This document shows positions 1-9,263 of a stretch of 64,000 nt of DNA, in pieces; the first letter of the stretch is position 1, and each line of letters begins with the position of its first letter. The stretch covers positions 1-64,000 of the forward strand of contig NZ_JAUSTM010000006.1 of the NCBI RefSeq assembly GCF_030812835.1. The letters are read 5' to 3'. Both the position numbers and the translations under genes were made by a program. This stretch comes from Streptococcus moroccensis (lineage in GTDB: Bacteria; Bacillota; Bacilli; Lactobacillales; Streptococcaceae). The notes under the pieces are model-generated. The model was given only the letters and a program-made list of their open reading frames with translations. It was not told where the DNA came from and made no database searches.

Positions 1-16
1 CGAGAGTTTTATGTAT

Positions 17-90
17 CGGGAAGTAGCTCAGCTTGGTAGAGTACTTGGTTTGGGACCAAGGGGTCGCAGGTTCGAATCCTGTCTTCCCGA
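17..90 (+). tRNA. tRNA-Pro (anticodon TGG)
   Basis: A 74-nt cloverleaf. The acceptor arms CGGGAAG and CTTCCCG pair, the D-arm carries AGCTCAG, the anticodon stem CTTGG/CCAAG encloses a loop with TGG, and the T-arm has the invariant GTTCGAATC. TGG reads proline codons CCA and CCN by wobble. The discriminator base is A and the CCA tail is not encoded. A T-rich run follows directly. Confidence 0.96.
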
Positions 91-147
91 TTTTTTTATT
101 TTGTAGAGTGGTGAGTCTTCGACTTGCTTTTTTTCTTTTTAATTTTG

Positions 148-156
148 TGGTAGAAT
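148..156 (+). promoter_or_regulatory. Extended -10 promoter of nrdR
   Basis: TG-G-TAGAAT gives an extended -10 element about 30 bases before the nrdR start codon. The -35 position falls in a T-run and is poor, as is common for extended -10 promoters. A ribosome binding site AAAGGGAGGG follows at 171-180. Confidence 0.55.
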
Positions 157-186
157 AAGGAGATATTAGTAAAGGGAGGGAAAGCA

Positions 187-669
187 ATGCGTTGTCCTAA
201 ATGTAGCGGTATTAAGTCTAGTGTTATTGATAGTCGACAGGCTGAAGATGGTAATACGATTCGGAGAAGACGTGAATGTGAAGAATGTCGTTATAGGTTT
301 ACAACTTATGAGCGGGTAGAAGAAAAAACTCTTGTTGTTGTAAAAAAAGATGGCAATCGAGAGCAGTTTTCCCGTGATAAGATTTTTAATGGTATTATTC
401 GGTCGGCTCAGAAAAGGCCGGTGTCAAGCACTGAAATTGACGAGATTGTTAATCGAATAGAACAAAAACTTAGGAGCCAGCATGATGGTGAAGTTTCAAG
501 TGATATCATTGGTAGCCTTGTTATGGATGAGCTTGTCAATTTGGATGAGATTACCTATGTGAGGTTCGCTAGTGTATATAGAAGTTTTAAGGATGTTGCT
601 GAATTAGAAACATTATTAAAAGAAGTCATTTATGGTAATAAAGAAAGTGAAAACAAGGCTAACGAATGA
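187..669 (+). CDS. nrdR: Transcriptional repressor NrdR
   Basis: NrdR is an ATP/dATP-sensing repressor of ribonucleotide reductase genes; it binds paired NrdR boxes. The 160-residue protein has the family length. The N-terminus (residues 1-40) is a zinc ribbon with two CxxC pairs (MRCPKC and CEEC) followed by the conserved RFTTYERVE. Residues about 50-140 form the ATP-cone, with VVKKDG near its start. The ATG is preceded by a strong AAAGGGAGGG site. The stop codon overlaps the dnaB start in an ATGA junction, so nrdR, dnaB and dnaI are probably co-transcribed, as in other streptococci. The family assignment is certain from the motifs; regulatory targets were not seen in this window. Confidence 0.97.
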   Translation: MRCPKCSGIKSSVIDSRQAEDGNTIRRRRECEECRYRFTTYERVEEKTLVVVKKDGNREQFSRDKIFNGIIRSAQKRPVSSTEIDEIVNRIEQKLRSQHDGEVSSDIIGSLVMDELVNLDEITYVRFASVYRSFKDVAELETLLKEVIYGNKESENKANE

Positions 670-1823
670 AACCAATTGATACCTTTAGGTTTGTAAAACA
701 AAATTTCGTTCATCTTGATGGGGTTAGTTTAGGACAGTGTTACTTGCCGCTAATTGGTTCAGAGGGTCTAGCCCTTTATACTTATTTAATCTCTTTTTAT
801 GATTATGGGACTCAGGAGCATCTACTTAGTGATATTCTAAATCATTTAAACGTGGGGATAGATCGTTTAGAGGCGACCCTAGATAAGTTAACTGCTATGA
901 AATTAGTGAGTTTGTCTTTGGCTCAGGATCATATCTATACTATTGTTTTAAAGCCAGCATTAACTAATGAGTCCTTCCTTAATCATCATATTTTTTCGCA
1001 TTTACTTGAGAAAAAGATTGGTGAAGTGGCCTATAATCGTTTGAAAATAACCCAAAAGGATGATTATCAGTCTTTAAACAAAAAGGCGACCGATGTTTTT
1101 CAAGTTGTTTCTGATATAGAAGAAAAGCTGGTTTCTATTTCTGAAGATGATTTTGACTTGATTCATTTTAAGCAGATGATGGCCAGAGATTCACTTCGAT
1201 TTGCTAATGAAAAAGACGATGTTTTGGTTTTATTTCAGTATGCTGAAAAAGCCAAAAAATCATGGTTTGAGACCTATCAAATGGCTAAGGAAACGGCTAT
1301 TAATTCTGTTATTTCAACTAAAAGGTTGTTAAATACCCTTCATCAAGAGATTGAGACAACAGTTAGTACTTCAGAGGCTGAGCAGTCTCTCATTAAATGG
1401 GCAAAATCTCGGACTTCTTTAGAATTTTTATCAGATATTAAGCAATCGCGTCAAGCTAGTATAACCAGTTCAGAACGCCTTGTTCTAAAAGAAATAGCGC
1501 AACTCGGATTGTTAGATCCTGTTATCAATGTTTTGGTCTTGTTTACTTTTAACAAGATTGATAGCGCAAATTTAAATGAGAAATACGCTCTAAAAATTGG
1601 AAATGAGTTGTCCTATCATAAAATCAATAGTGCTGAAGGTGCGATTTCATTTTTGAAAGAGCCTAGAATTCAGGAACACAAAAAACAATCGACGTATGCT
1701 AAGTCAACAAAATCCAATGTCCCTGAGTGGAGTATGGAAAGTTATCGGACAGAGGCGACCGAAGAAGAGTTAGAAGAACTGGAAGCACTCCGTCGCAGAA
1801 TGCTTGGAGACAAGGAGGCCTAA
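666..1823 (+). CDS. dnaB: Replication initiation / membrane attachment protein DnaB
   Basis: This is the Gram-positive DnaB protein, a helicase co-loader that acts with DnaD and DnaI at oriC and at restart sites; it is not the replicative helicase. The 385-residue length and the position between nrdR and dnaI match the streptococcal locus. The protein is mainly helical, without membrane segments. The C-terminus is acidic with a run of Glu and Leu (about residues 360-375) before a basic end, fitting the DnaB/DnaD-type C-terminal domain. The start ATG overlaps the nrdR stop by four bases, which argues for translational coupling. There are three bases between its stop and the dnaI start. Assignment rests on synteny and overall character more than on a single catalytic motif. 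Confidence 0.9.
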   Translation: MKPIDTFRFVKQNFVHLDGVSLGQCYLPLIGSEGLALYTYLISFYDYGTQEHLLSDILNHLNVGIDRLEATLDKLTAMKLVSLSLAQDHIYTIVLKPALTNESFLNHHIFSHLLEKKIGEVAYNRLKITQKDDYQSLNKKATDVFQVVSDIEEKLVSISEDDFDLIHFKQMMARDSLRFANEKDDVLVLFQYAEKAKKSWFETYQMAKETAINSVISTKRLLNTLHQEIETTVSTSEAEQSLIKWAKSRTSLEFLSDIKQSRQASITSSERLVLKEIAQLGLLDPVINVLVLFTFNKIDSANLNEKYALKIGNELSYHKINSAEGAISFLKEPRIQEHKKQSTYAKSTKSNVPEWSMESYRTEATEEELEELEALRRRMLGDKEA

Positions 1824-1826
1824 ACC

Positions 1827-2729
1827 ATGTTAGATATTGCCAAACAAGTGGGTGCGAGACCCAACAAGGCACAAAAATCCTATGAAGACTTGAAGGCTGA
1901 AACCTTGGCTGACCCAGATGTGAAAGCCTTTATTTCACAGCAGGAGTTGTCTGCGGAAGAAATCACCCGCTCCGTCTCGAAGTTTTTTGAGTACATCAAG
2001 GAAAGGGATAACTTTCTCTCTGGCTCTGAGAGCTATATTATGAAAGGGTATCGTCCCGTCCTCATTAAAAACAAGGGCTATGCGGATGTTAGCTATCAGG
2101 AAACCCGGGAACTCTTGGATGCTGTGGCGCAAAAGTCAATCAATCAGCGGATTAAACTGGTGAATTTACCTAAGGGTTTACGTCAAATTTCAGCTAAGGA
2201 TATGGACTTTAGCGACCCTAATCGGATGCAGACCTATGCTTACTTGGCTGATTTTGTGGAACATTTTAAAGAACGCTACCAGCCTGGGCTTTACCTTTAT
2301 GGGTCATTCGGGGTAGGAAAAACCTTTATCATGGCTTATTTGGCTCGAGAACTATCTGAGAAATGTCAGGTAGCAACAACCTTACTGCACTTTCCAAGTT
2401 TCGCTGTTGATGTTAAAAATGCTATCAGTAGTAATAATGTCAAGGGCATGATTGATGAAATCAAATCGGCTCCTGTCCTCGTTTTGGATGATATTGGTGC
2501 AGAGCAGTTCAGTGCCTGGTTGCGTGATGATGTTCTTCAAGTTATTTTGCAACACCGGATGCAGGAAGAGTTGCCAACCTTCTTTACTTCAAACTTTAGT
2601 TTTGAGGATTTAGAGCGTCATTTCGCCAATGGTCGCTCTGGAGATGAGACTTGGCAGGCCAAACGGTTGATGGAAAGGATCAAGTTTTTAGCCAAACCCT
2701 TGCATTTGAAAGGAGCTAATCGCCGATGA
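1827..2729 (+). CDS. dnaI: Primosomal protein DnaI (helicase loader)
   Basis: DnaI is an AAA+ ATPase that loads the replicative helicase DnaC onto single-stranded DNA. The 300-residue protein has an N-terminal helicase-binding domain (about 1-130) and a C-terminal AAA+ domain. The Walker A motif GSFGVGKT lies near residue 160, Walker B VLVLDDIGAE near 220, and sensor-1-like TFFTSNFSF follows. A conserved RLMERIKFLAKP arginine region lies at the end. It directly follows dnaB with a three-base gap and overlaps the next gene by ATGA. Confidence 0.97.
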   Translation: MLDIAKQVGARPNKAQKSYEDLKAETLADPDVKAFISQQELSAEEITRSVSKFFEYIKERDNFLSGSESYIMKGYRPVLIKNKGYADVSYQETRELLDAVAQKSINQRIKLVNLPKGLRQISAKDMDFSDPNRMQTYAYLADFVEHFKERYQPGLYLYGSFGVGKTFIMAYLARELSEKCQVATTLLHFPSFAVDVKNAISSNNVKGMIDEIKSAPVLVLDDIGAEQFSAWLRDDVLQVILQHRMQEELPTFFTSNFSFEDLERHFANGRSGDETWQAKRLMERIKFLAKPLHLKGANRR

Positions 2730-3439
2730 CAGAATTAACAGAACTTATGAAAAAGCACGTCTCAGTGAGGTCTTTTACTGGGGAAGTGATTCCTGAAGAG
2801 GATATGACGGAGATTTTAAAAGCTGGCCAAGCGGCGTCAAGCTGGAAAAATTTCCAATCGTATAGTATTATCAAGGTTCGGTCTCAAGAAACCAAGCAGG
2901 CCATCTACGATTTGCAGCAACAACCATGGATTTTGTCTTGCGATACCTTTTTGTTGATGGTCGGCGATCTTAAGCGAGCAGAGTTAGCGACCAAGCTCCA
3001 TGCGGAGCAATTTCATGCAGATGGTGCAGAGAACCTGCTGATCAGTTCGGTTGATACCGCTCTTGTGGGGCAAAACATCCTCTTAGCGGCAGAGAGCATG
3101 GGCTACGGTGGAGTCATGATCGGTCTGGTCCGTCAATCGTCTAAAGAGCTATCTGAGCTGTTGCATTTGCCAGATTATACCTATCCCATCTTTGGGATTG
3201 CTTTAGGGGTACCCAAGCGTCATAACCCAGCGAAACCACGGTTACCGCTAGAAGCGGTGGTCTTTGAGGAGCGTTACCAAGAGCAGGATGCCCAAGTTAT
3301 CCATGATTTTGACGCCGTTCAGACGGAGTATGCCGGCGCTCGTCAGACGGAGCTTTGGTCAGAACGGATTGCCCAGCAGTTTGGGGCACCTGAGAGTCCT
3401 GTGACGGCTGAGCATCTTAAACAACAGAAATTACTTTAA
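2726..3439 (+). CDS. NfsA/FRase I-type nitroreductase (FMN oxidoreductase)
   Basis: A 237-residue nitroreductase-fold flavoprotein, probably an NAD(P)H-dependent FMN enzyme reducing nitro compounds, quinones or flavins. The N-terminal KHVSVRSF gives the typical FMN-contacting HxSxRxF motif. Later motifs are AASSWKNFQ, the helix ALVGQNILLAAESMGYGG, and IFGIALGVPKRHNP, all typical of the NfsA/CrsA branch. The C-terminal segment 195-237 matches the dimer-swapping tail of this family. Its start overlaps the dnaI stop (ATGA), so it sits in the nrdR-dnaB-dnaI operon, an arrangement also seen in other streptococci. The substrate is not predictable from the sequence. Confidence 0.85.
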   Translation: MTELTELMKKHVSVRSFTGEVIPEEDMTEILKAGQAASSWKNFQSYSIIKVRSQETKQAIYDLQQQPWILSCDTFLLMVGDLKRAELATKLHAEQFHADGAENLLISSVDTALVGQNILLAAESMGYGGVMIGLVRQSSKELSELLHLPDYTYPIFGIALGVPKRHNPAKPRLPLEAVVFEERYQEQDAQVIHDFDAVQTEYAGARQTELWSERIAQQFGAPESPVTAEHLKQQKLL

Positions 3440-3483
3440 AGCGCAGAGGTGAGCAAGGTCCCAGCTCTGCTATTTGTCAAAAG

Positions 3484-3499
3484 CCCCTAGTGTTAGGGG
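3484..3499 (+). other. Short hairpin before der
   Basis: CCCCTA-gtgt-TAGGGG is a perfect six-pair stem without a T-run. It may be a weak terminator or an mRNA processing/stability structure between the nitroreductase gene and der. Confidence 0.3.
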
Positions 3500-3526
3500 A
3501 AGCTTCAAATTAGAAAGGGAGGCCTC

Positions 3527-4837
3527 ATGGCTTTACCAACAATTGCAATTGTCGGACGTCCCAATGTTGGGAAGTCTACCTTATTTAACCGAATCGCGGG
3601 TGAGCGGATTTCGATTGTCGAGGATGTGGAGGGTGTGACCCGTGACCGTATCTATGCGACGGCTGAGTGGCTCAATCGAAAATTCTCGATTATCGACACT
3701 GGTGGGATCGACGATGTGGATGCGCCTTTCATGACGCAGATCAAGCATCAGGCTGATATTGCGATGTCAGAGGCTGATGTTATCGTCTTTGTGGTGTCAG
3801 GTAAGGAAGGGTTAACCGATGCTGATGAGTACGTGTCGCGTATCCTCTATAAGACCAATAAGCCTGTGCTTTTAGTGGTCAACAAGGTCGATAACCCTGA
3901 GATGCGTAACGACATTTATGACTTCTATGCCCTTGGTTTGGGCGATCCTTATCCGGTTTCGTCTGTGCACGGGATTGGTACAGGGGATGTTTTGGACGCC
4001 ATTGTGGAAAATCTTCCGCAGGAAATCGAGCCTGAAAACCCAGATATCATCAAGTTTAGCTTGATCGGTCGTCCCAATGTTGGGAAATCGAGCCTGATTA
4101 ACGCCATCTTGGGAGAAGACCGGGTGATTGCCTCGCCAGTTGCTGGAACAACCAGGGACGCCATTGATACCAATTTTACAGACAGTGATGGCCAAGAGTT
4201 TACCATGATTGATACGGCTGGGATGCGCAAATCCGGTAAGGTCTATGAAAACACTGAGAAATATTCTGTCATGCGTGCCATGCGTGCGATTGACCGGTCT
4301 GATGTGGTCTTGATGGTCATCAATGCTGAAGAGGGTATCCGCGAATACGACAAGCGTATCGCTGGTTTTGCCCATGAAGCTGGTAAAGGCATGATCATCG
4401 TGGTTAATAAATGGGATACCATCGAAAAAGATAACCACACCATGAAGGCTTGGGAAGATGACATTCGGGATAACTTCCAGTATTTGGCTTATGCGCCAAT
4501 CATCTTTGTCTCTGCTTTGACTAAACAACGTCTGCATAAGTTGCCAGAGATGATCAAAGGCATCAGCCAAAGCCAGAACACTCGGATTCCATCTGCTGTT
4601 CTTAACGATGTGATCATGGATGCGATTGCCATTAACCCAACACCGACTGACAAGGGCAAACGCCTTAAGATTTTTTATGCGACGCAAGTGGCGACCAAGC
4701 CACCGACCTTTGTCGTCTTTGTTAACGAAGAAGAGCTCATGCATTTCTCTTACCTGCGTTTCCTTGAAAACCAAATCCGCAAGGCCTTTGTCTTTGAAGG
4801 AACACCGATTCATCTGATTGCCCGCAAACGGAAATAA
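3527..4837 (+). CDS. der: Ribosome biogenesis GTPase Der (EngA)
   Basis: Der is an essential double-GTPase needed for 50S subunit maturation. The 436-residue protein carries two Era-like G domains: GRPNVGKS at about residues 9-16 with DTGG and NKVD, and a second GRPNVGKS near 183 with DTAGM and NKWD. A C-terminal KH-like domain runs from about residue 350 and includes YATQV and the closing RARKRK-like basic end. The start is fixed by GAAAGGGAGG just upstream. Length and motif order are those of intact Der. A strong terminator follows. Confidence 0.98.
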   Translation: MALPTIAIVGRPNVGKSTLFNRIAGERISIVEDVEGVTRDRIYATAEWLNRKFSIIDTGGIDDVDAPFMTQIKHQADIAMSEADVIVFVVSGKEGLTDADEYVSRILYKTNKPVLLVVNKVDNPEMRNDIYDFYALGLGDPYPVSSVHGIGTGDVLDAIVENLPQEIEPENPDIIKFSLIGRPNVGKSSLINAILGEDRVIASPVAGTTRDAIDTNFTDSDGQEFTMIDTAGMRKSGKVYENTEKYSVMRAMRAIDRSDVVLMVINAEEGIREYDKRIAGFAHEAGKGMIIVVNKWDTIEKDNHTMKAWEDDIRDNFQYLAYAPIIFVSALTKQRLHKLPEMIKGISQSQNTRIPSAVLNDVIMDAIAINPTPTDKGKRLKIFYATQVATKPPTFVVFVNEEELMHFSYLRFLENQIRKAFVFEGTPIHLIARKRK

Positions 4838-4854
4838 ATTAAAATTTATGGTAA

Positions 4855-4888
4855 AATAAGATTGGAAAGGCTTCCAATCTTATTTTTT
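4855..4888 (+). terminator. Intrinsic terminator after der
   Basis: AATAAGATTGGAA pairs with TTCCAATCTTATT around a short loop and is followed by a T-run. This is a long, near-perfect hairpin. Confidence 0.85.
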
Positions 4889-4904
4889 AGAAAAGGTGAA
4901 CAAT

Positions 4905-5270
4905 ATGATGAGCTATGATAATCCCTATTTCAAATACTTGAATAACTACCTGGTCTTTTACCTGCTTCTAAATGTGCTGGCGGCTGTTCTCTTATTGGCT
5001 TTTGAACGTGGTTGGCTTCTTTTTGCTTATTTGGTAATCATGGTGCCCCACCTTTTCGTCTTTTTACTGGGTGTTTTAGCGGTTTATTTTGCGCACAAGA
5101 GTCAGAATCGCTCTATTTGGTTACTGGCTGTGATGATATTTGTCTTGTCCAATGCCTGGTGGCTCTTCTTTGCCTTCACTAATGGTTACTGGCAGTATCT
5201 CTTCTTTGTTGTCTTGAATTTGATCCCGATAGTCTGTAGTTGGCTGCTTTATGCAAAAGCTCCTCGCTGA
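4905..5270 (+). CDS. Small four-helix membrane protein, function unknown
   Basis: A 121-residue hydrophobic protein with four predicted membrane segments: roughly residues 12-30, 35-62, 68-90 and 93-115. I do not recognise a family. AAAAGGTG (4891-4898) is well placed for the ATG at 4905. An in-frame GTG at 4896 overlaps that ribosome binding site and so is an unlikely start. The gene sits alone between the der terminator and its own terminator, upstream of the SNF2 helicase gene. Nothing in the sequence indicates a substrate or a partner. Confidence 0.7.
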   Translation: MMSYDNPYFKYLNNYLVFYLLLNVLAAVLLLAFERGWLLFAYLVIMVPHLFVFLLGVLAVYFAHKSQNRSIWLLAVMIFVLSNAWWLFFAFTNGYWQYLFFVVLNLIPIVCSWLLYAKAPR

Positions 5271-5310
5271 CCTAGCTGGATTCCGGATATTGCCATTACT
5301 TAGGATACTC

Positions 5311-5334
5311 AAAAGCGCGTCTTGCGCTTTTTTC
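5311..5334 (+). terminator. Intrinsic terminator
   Basis: AAAAGCGC-gtctt-GCGCTTTT followed by further T residues. It separates the small membrane protein gene from the SNF2 helicase gene. Confidence 0.85.
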
Positions 5335-5366
5335 TATGGTTTCTGCTAGCCTGTGCTTTGGGACTG

Positions 5367-5375
5367 TGGTATAAT
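5367..5375 (+). promoter_or_regulatory. Extended -10 promoter of the SNF2 helicase gene
   Basis: TG-G-TATAAT is a perfect extended -10 located 25 bases before the start codon. The -35 region has no clear match. AAGGAG (5390-5395) is the ribosome binding site. Confidence 0.7.
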
Positions 5376-5400
5376 AAGGAGATACCTTTAAGGAGACTTT

Positions 5401-8400
5401 ATGAGTAGATTAATGCCTGGTTATGTCCGCAATCAAGGGATTGCTCTTTATGAGGCGCAAGTCTTAAACGACATGACAATCCAGGACGAGACCATTGTTG
5501 CTGATATCGATGGTCATCACCTGATTTTTAGTTTTGAAGATAGCTTAATTCAATGTGACTGTGAACTTTTTGGAAAAAAAGGGTTCTGTGAACACTTGGC
5601 CGCTATGGAATACTATTTGAAAAATGACGAAACGGGTCAAGAACTAACTGAGAAGGTTCAATCAAGTAGCGAACAGTTGCAAGAAGAAGCTCGTCAGAAA
5701 TCTGTTGGCAGTGATTTTTTGGATAGTTTACCACTTGGTGGGGAGACCAATCAGACGCTTTATCGTCTCGAAGCAGAAGGCCAGTATAGCCTTTTGGATC
5801 GTCAGTTGGTTTGGACATTGAAAATCTTACGGATGCCAGATACAAGGTCTTATATCATTCGCGATATTAAGGCATTTTTAAAGACCCTTAATGATGGCAA
5901 AGATTACCAGATTGGCAAGAATTATTTCGAACCAATCCATTTGGAACAGTTTGATCAGGCCAGCCAAGATCTTCTTCTGTTTTTAAACCGTTTGTTGCCT
6001 GAGGCTGTTGATTTTGACACGAGTTTTTACCTACCCAATTTTGGTCGTCATTTGCGACTATCAGAAGGATTTTTTGAAGAAGGTCTCAAACTTCTCCAAG
6101 GTCTGTCTGATTTTCAGTTGATTTTGGATGAGCAGACCTACCGACAAGTAACAGTCACTGCTTTAACTGGAGAAGCTCCTCTCTTTTCTTTTCAGGTGGT
6201 CGTCGAGCAAACCTTAATCGATTTAACCATGCATGAGTGTTCCTACCAGGCTTTTTTTCAGGAGCATTACTTATTTAAAGAGGGAGTCTTTTACCGTCTG
6301 ACCAGCCGTCAGAAATCCCTGTTAAAGGCTTTAAGAAAGATTCCTTTAAGCCCTGAAGGGCAGCGAGTTCTACAAGTCGACATCGAAGACAAGGATCGGT
6401 TGGCCTTGCTCTTGCTGGATTTAGACAAGATGGGGACTGTAAAAGCTCCTAAAAACTTTAAAATTCATGATTTCAGAGCTTATTTTGAATTTACACGTTT
6501 GGCTAATGACACCATCCGTTTAGAAATGGCTTTGGATTTTGATAAGATTTGGGTTCCTGATCAAGCCATGCTAGAGAGTTTGCCGTTTACAGTTCACTAT
6601 CAGCACTTAGCAGCCATTCATGATTTGATGCAATCTCATGGCTTTCAACCAGGATTCACCAGCGAGAAACCATTAGTTCTTAGTCAAGATTTTTATGATT
6701 TTTACACAAGGACGCTGCCAGCATTTGAAGAATTTGGAGAAGTCGTCCTTTCTGAAACGGTGACAGAAACATTTAGTCCTTCTCAAGCAAGGCTTCATCT
6801 TGACTTGACAGGAGATTTCTTAGATGTGGCCTTTGATTTTCAAGATGTCAAGAAAGAAGAGATTTCGGCAGCTTATGAGGCTCTCCAGTCTGAACAATCC
6901 TTTTATGTGACTGAATCCGGTAAGATGATCATTTTTGACGAAGAGACAAATAGGGTTAATCAGACCTTGCAGGATCTCCGTGCCCAGCTATTGCCAAATG
7001 GTGCTCTTAAAATGACAACCTTATCAGCCCTTCAATTGGCGCAACAATTTGAAGGCGAGGACTCCATTCATCTTTCAGGGGCTTTCCAAGGTTTGATGGA
7101 CCATTTGAGATTTCCAGAACGGTTTGAGTTGCAGCCATTTAAGCTTAATGCTACCCTTCGGGATTATCAGCTTTTAGGGGTTAAATGGTTGTCTATGCTC
7201 GCCCATTATGGATTAGGTGGGATATTAGCAGATGACATGGGGCTTGGAAAAACCTTACAGACTATTGCCTTTTTATCTCATAGTTTAAAAGCAGAGCAAA
7301 AGGCCTTGATTTTAGCGCCATCCAGTTTAATCTACAATTGGCAGGATGAGTTTCAAAAGTTTGCTCCGCATATTGATGTGGTGGTTTCGTATGGCTCAAA
7401 AGCTCAACGAATGGAGTTGCTGACCGGTGACCATCAAATCACTGTGACTTCCTATGCTTCCTTCCGCCAGGATTTTGAAGCTTTTCAAGAGAAGCAATTT
7501 GACGTCCTGATTTTAGATGAAGCTCAGGTGATGAAAAATGATCAGACTAAGATTGCACACCATTTACGTCAGTTTGAAGCTAAATCCTGCTTTGCTCTAT
7601 CTGGAACACCTATTGAAAACCATCTGACAGAAATCTGGTCTATATTCCAGATTGTCATGCCAGATCTTTTGCCAGCAAAGCGCGCCTTTAACAAATTGAC
7701 CGCTAAGGAAGTTGCTAGAATGATTCAACCGTTTGTCCTTAGACGTCGTAAAGAAGAGGTGCTCACAGAACTTCCAGATCTTCAAGAAATCAATCAAATC
7801 AATGAATTAACCGATGATCAAAAAGCTATTTATTTAGCTCAAATTCAACAGCTTCGTGACAGTTTAAGCGATGCAAGTGACAGTGAAATCAATAGTAAGA
7901 AAATTGAAATTCTTTCTGCTATTACCCGTTTGCGTCAAATTTGCAATACCCCAAAACTCTTTATGCCTGATTATCAGGGGGATAGCGGTAAGTTAGAAAG
8001 TCTGCGTCAACTCTTGCTCCAAATCCAAGAGGGAAATCATCGCGTTCTGATCTTTTCACAATTTCGTGGGATGTTGGAATTGATCCAAGAGGAGCTGGAT
8101 AACCTAAACATGACCAGTTATACTATTACGGGATCAACCAAATCAGATGAGCGTCAGGATATTACGCGAGCTTTTAATGCAGGTAGTCGCGATGCTGTCC
8201 TAATCTCTTTGAAAGCAGGCGGTGTTGGGATTAACCTCACAGGAGCCGATACAGTTATCCTTGTCGATCTTTGGTGGAATCCTGCCGTTGAAGATCAGGC
8301 TGTTGCCCGGGCGTATCGAATGGGACAACAGAAAAATGTTGAATTTTATCGCTTAATAACAAGAGGTACCATCGAAGAGAAAATACAAGCCCTCCAAGAC

Positions 8401-8502
8401 AATAAGCGTCAACTGATTACAACAGTTCTAGACGGTCAAGATACTAGGGGGAGCCTCAGTGCGGAAGATATCCGTGAAATCCTCAGCCTTCCTATACGGT
8501 AG
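5401..8502 (+). CDS. SWIM zinc-finger SNF2-family helicase
   Basis: A 1033-residue Swi2/Snf2 ATPase of the bacterial HepA/RapA-like group found in streptococci. An N-terminal SWIM-type zinc finger is visible near residues 44-65 (CDC ... FCEH). The middle part (70-560) is a poorly defined bacterial SNF2-associated region. The motor begins near residue 590, with Walker A DDMGLGKT at about 610, DEAQ near 705 and SGTPIEN near 735. The C-terminal helicase lobe contains LIFSQF, SLKAGGVGINLTGAD and AVARAYRMGQ. Such proteins translocate on duplex DNA and may remodel RNA polymerase or other complexes; the precise role in streptococci is not established. It has its own promoter and sits upstream of the murC cluster. 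Confidence 0.92.
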   Translation: MSRLMPGYVRNQGIALYEAQVLNDMTIQDETIVADIDGHHLIFSFEDSLIQCDCELFGKKGFCEHLAAMEYYLKNDETGQELTEKVQSSSEQLQEEARQKSVGSDFLDSLPLGGETNQTLYRLEAEGQYSLLDRQLVWTLKILRMPDTRSYIIRDIKAFLKTLNDGKDYQIGKNYFEPIHLEQFDQASQDLLLFLNRLLPEAVDFDTSFYLPNFGRHLRLSEGFFEEGLKLLQGLSDFQLILDEQTYRQVTVTALTGEAPLFSFQVVVEQTLIDLTMHECSYQAFFQEHYLFKEGVFYRLTSRQKSLLKALRKIPLSPEGQRVLQVDIEDKDRLALLLLDLDKMGTVKAPKNFKIHDFRAYFEFTRLANDTIRLEMALDFDKIWVPDQAMLESLPFTVHYQHLAAIHDLMQSHGFQPGFTSEKPLVLSQDFYDFYTRTLPAFEEFGEVVLSETVTETFSPSQARLHLDLTGDFLDVAFDFQDVKKEEISAAYEALQSEQSFYVTESGKMIIFDEETNRVNQTLQDLRAQLLPNGALKMTTLSALQLAQQFEGEDSIHLSGAFQGLMDHLRFPERFELQPFKLNATLRDYQLLGVKWLSMLAHYGLGGILADDMGLGKTLQTIAFLSHSLKAEQKALILAPSSLIYNWQDEFQKFAPHIDVVVSYGSKAQRMELLTGDHQITVTSYASFRQDFEAFQEKQFDVLILDEAQVMKNDQTKIAHHLRQFEAKSCFALSGTPIENHLTEIWSIFQIVMPDLLPAKRAFNKLTAKEVARMIQPFVLRRRKEEVLTELPDLQEINQINELTDDQKAIYLAQIQQLRDSLSDASDSEINSKKIEILSAITRLRQICNTPKLFMPDYQGDSGKLESLRQLLLQIQEGNHRVLIFSQFRGMLELIQEELDNLNMTSYTITGSTKSDERQDITRAFNAGSRDAVLISLKAGGVGINLTGADTVILVDLWWNPAVEDQAVARAYRMGQQKNVEFYRLITRGTIEEKIQALQDNKRQLITTVLDGQDTRGSLSAEDIREILSLPIR

Positions 8503-8505
8503 ATT

Positions 8506-8534
8506 TTGCATAGCCTATTAAAATACGATATAAT
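8506..8534 (+). promoter_or_regulatory. Sigma-A promoter for the 219-aa gene and murC
   Basis: TTGCAT and TATAAT separated by exactly 17 bases, starting just after the SNF2 stop codon. It should drive the hypothetical gene, murC and the acetyltransferase gene. Confidence 0.75.
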
Positions 8535-8603
8535 AGGGAGCGAGAATGAAAAACGATTGATACAAGGGTTACTCTAACTTTATTTCTTCAGAAAGGACTT
8601 TAT

Positions 8604-9263
8604 ATGCGAGAACAATTTCCTCTAATTGGTGATGATGAATTAATGGTGCGTGAGCAACCTGTCATGAACCTTTATGATGATAAGGATTTGATTTCAAATA
8701 TTAAGGGTCCTTATGATGAGCCATCGTTTAGCACTGATCAGGAGAATTCATTTTCTTATCGGGAATCTATCCTGACATCTAAAGACCATTCAAGGCCTGG
8801 TTATGAAAGAGCAAGGGGCTCGTCTGAAGGCGCTCCTAGAAGCATGAGAACTTCTCACCCGAAGCCTAGTCAAAAACAAAGAGAGAGTGCCTTTTCATAC
8901 ACTCAAGTGGCTCGGGCACAAGCGCGTGAGGATTTGAAACGCAAACGTTCAGCCCCTTACCTCAATTTTGATAAGCCCGGCTTTAAGAGTAAGGAGTTAC
9001 CTCAACCCAAGCCAACACAAAGGGATTTGGACAAAGAGCAAATGTTTGATCTCACAAGATCTGCCAACCGCTTAAGGCAAGATAGCTATATTCTAGCGGA
9101 ACTAAAACCAGATGTGCCAGAAGAGATCGTAGAAGAGACACCAAAAGTTCAAAAGAACACTTATGATTTCCTAAAAACCAGTCAAGTTTATAATTACCAA
9201 GGAAACACGCAAAAGAAAAAGAAGAAAGTCGCTCAAGAACTGGACTTGACGCGTTTTGAATAA
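8604..9263 (+). CDS. Conserved-context, low-complexity cytosolic protein, function unknown
   Basis: A 219-residue hydrophilic protein rich in Ser, Lys, Arg, Pro and Gln, without membrane segments or a signal peptide. The N-terminus (1-40) is acidic and appears ordered. Residues about 45-150 look disordered and basic, with many SxxP/KP steps. The C-terminal end has a lysine run (KKKKKK) and finishes with LDLTRFE. I recognise no catalytic motif. The ribosome binding site is AGAAAGGA. The stop overlaps the murC start (TAATG), and the gene shares the murC promoter, so coupling to wall precursor synthesis or cell division is an inference from context only. Confidence 0.7.
   Translation: MREQFPLIGDDELMVREQPVMNLYDDKDLISNIKGPYDEPSFSTDQENSFSYRESILTSKDHSRPGYERARGSSEGAPRSMRTSHPKPSQKQRESAFSYTQVARAQAREDLKRKRSAPYLNFDKPGFKSKELPQPKPTQRDLDKEQMFDLTRSANRLRQDSYILAELKPDVPEEIVEETPKVQKNTYDFLKTSQVYNYQGNTQKKKKKVAQELDLTRFE

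Noticed and set aside
3872..4813. Long open frame on the minus strand opposite der (313 codons)
   Set aside because: It is fully antisense to the clear Der GTPase, has no recognisable motif and arises from the codon pattern of der.
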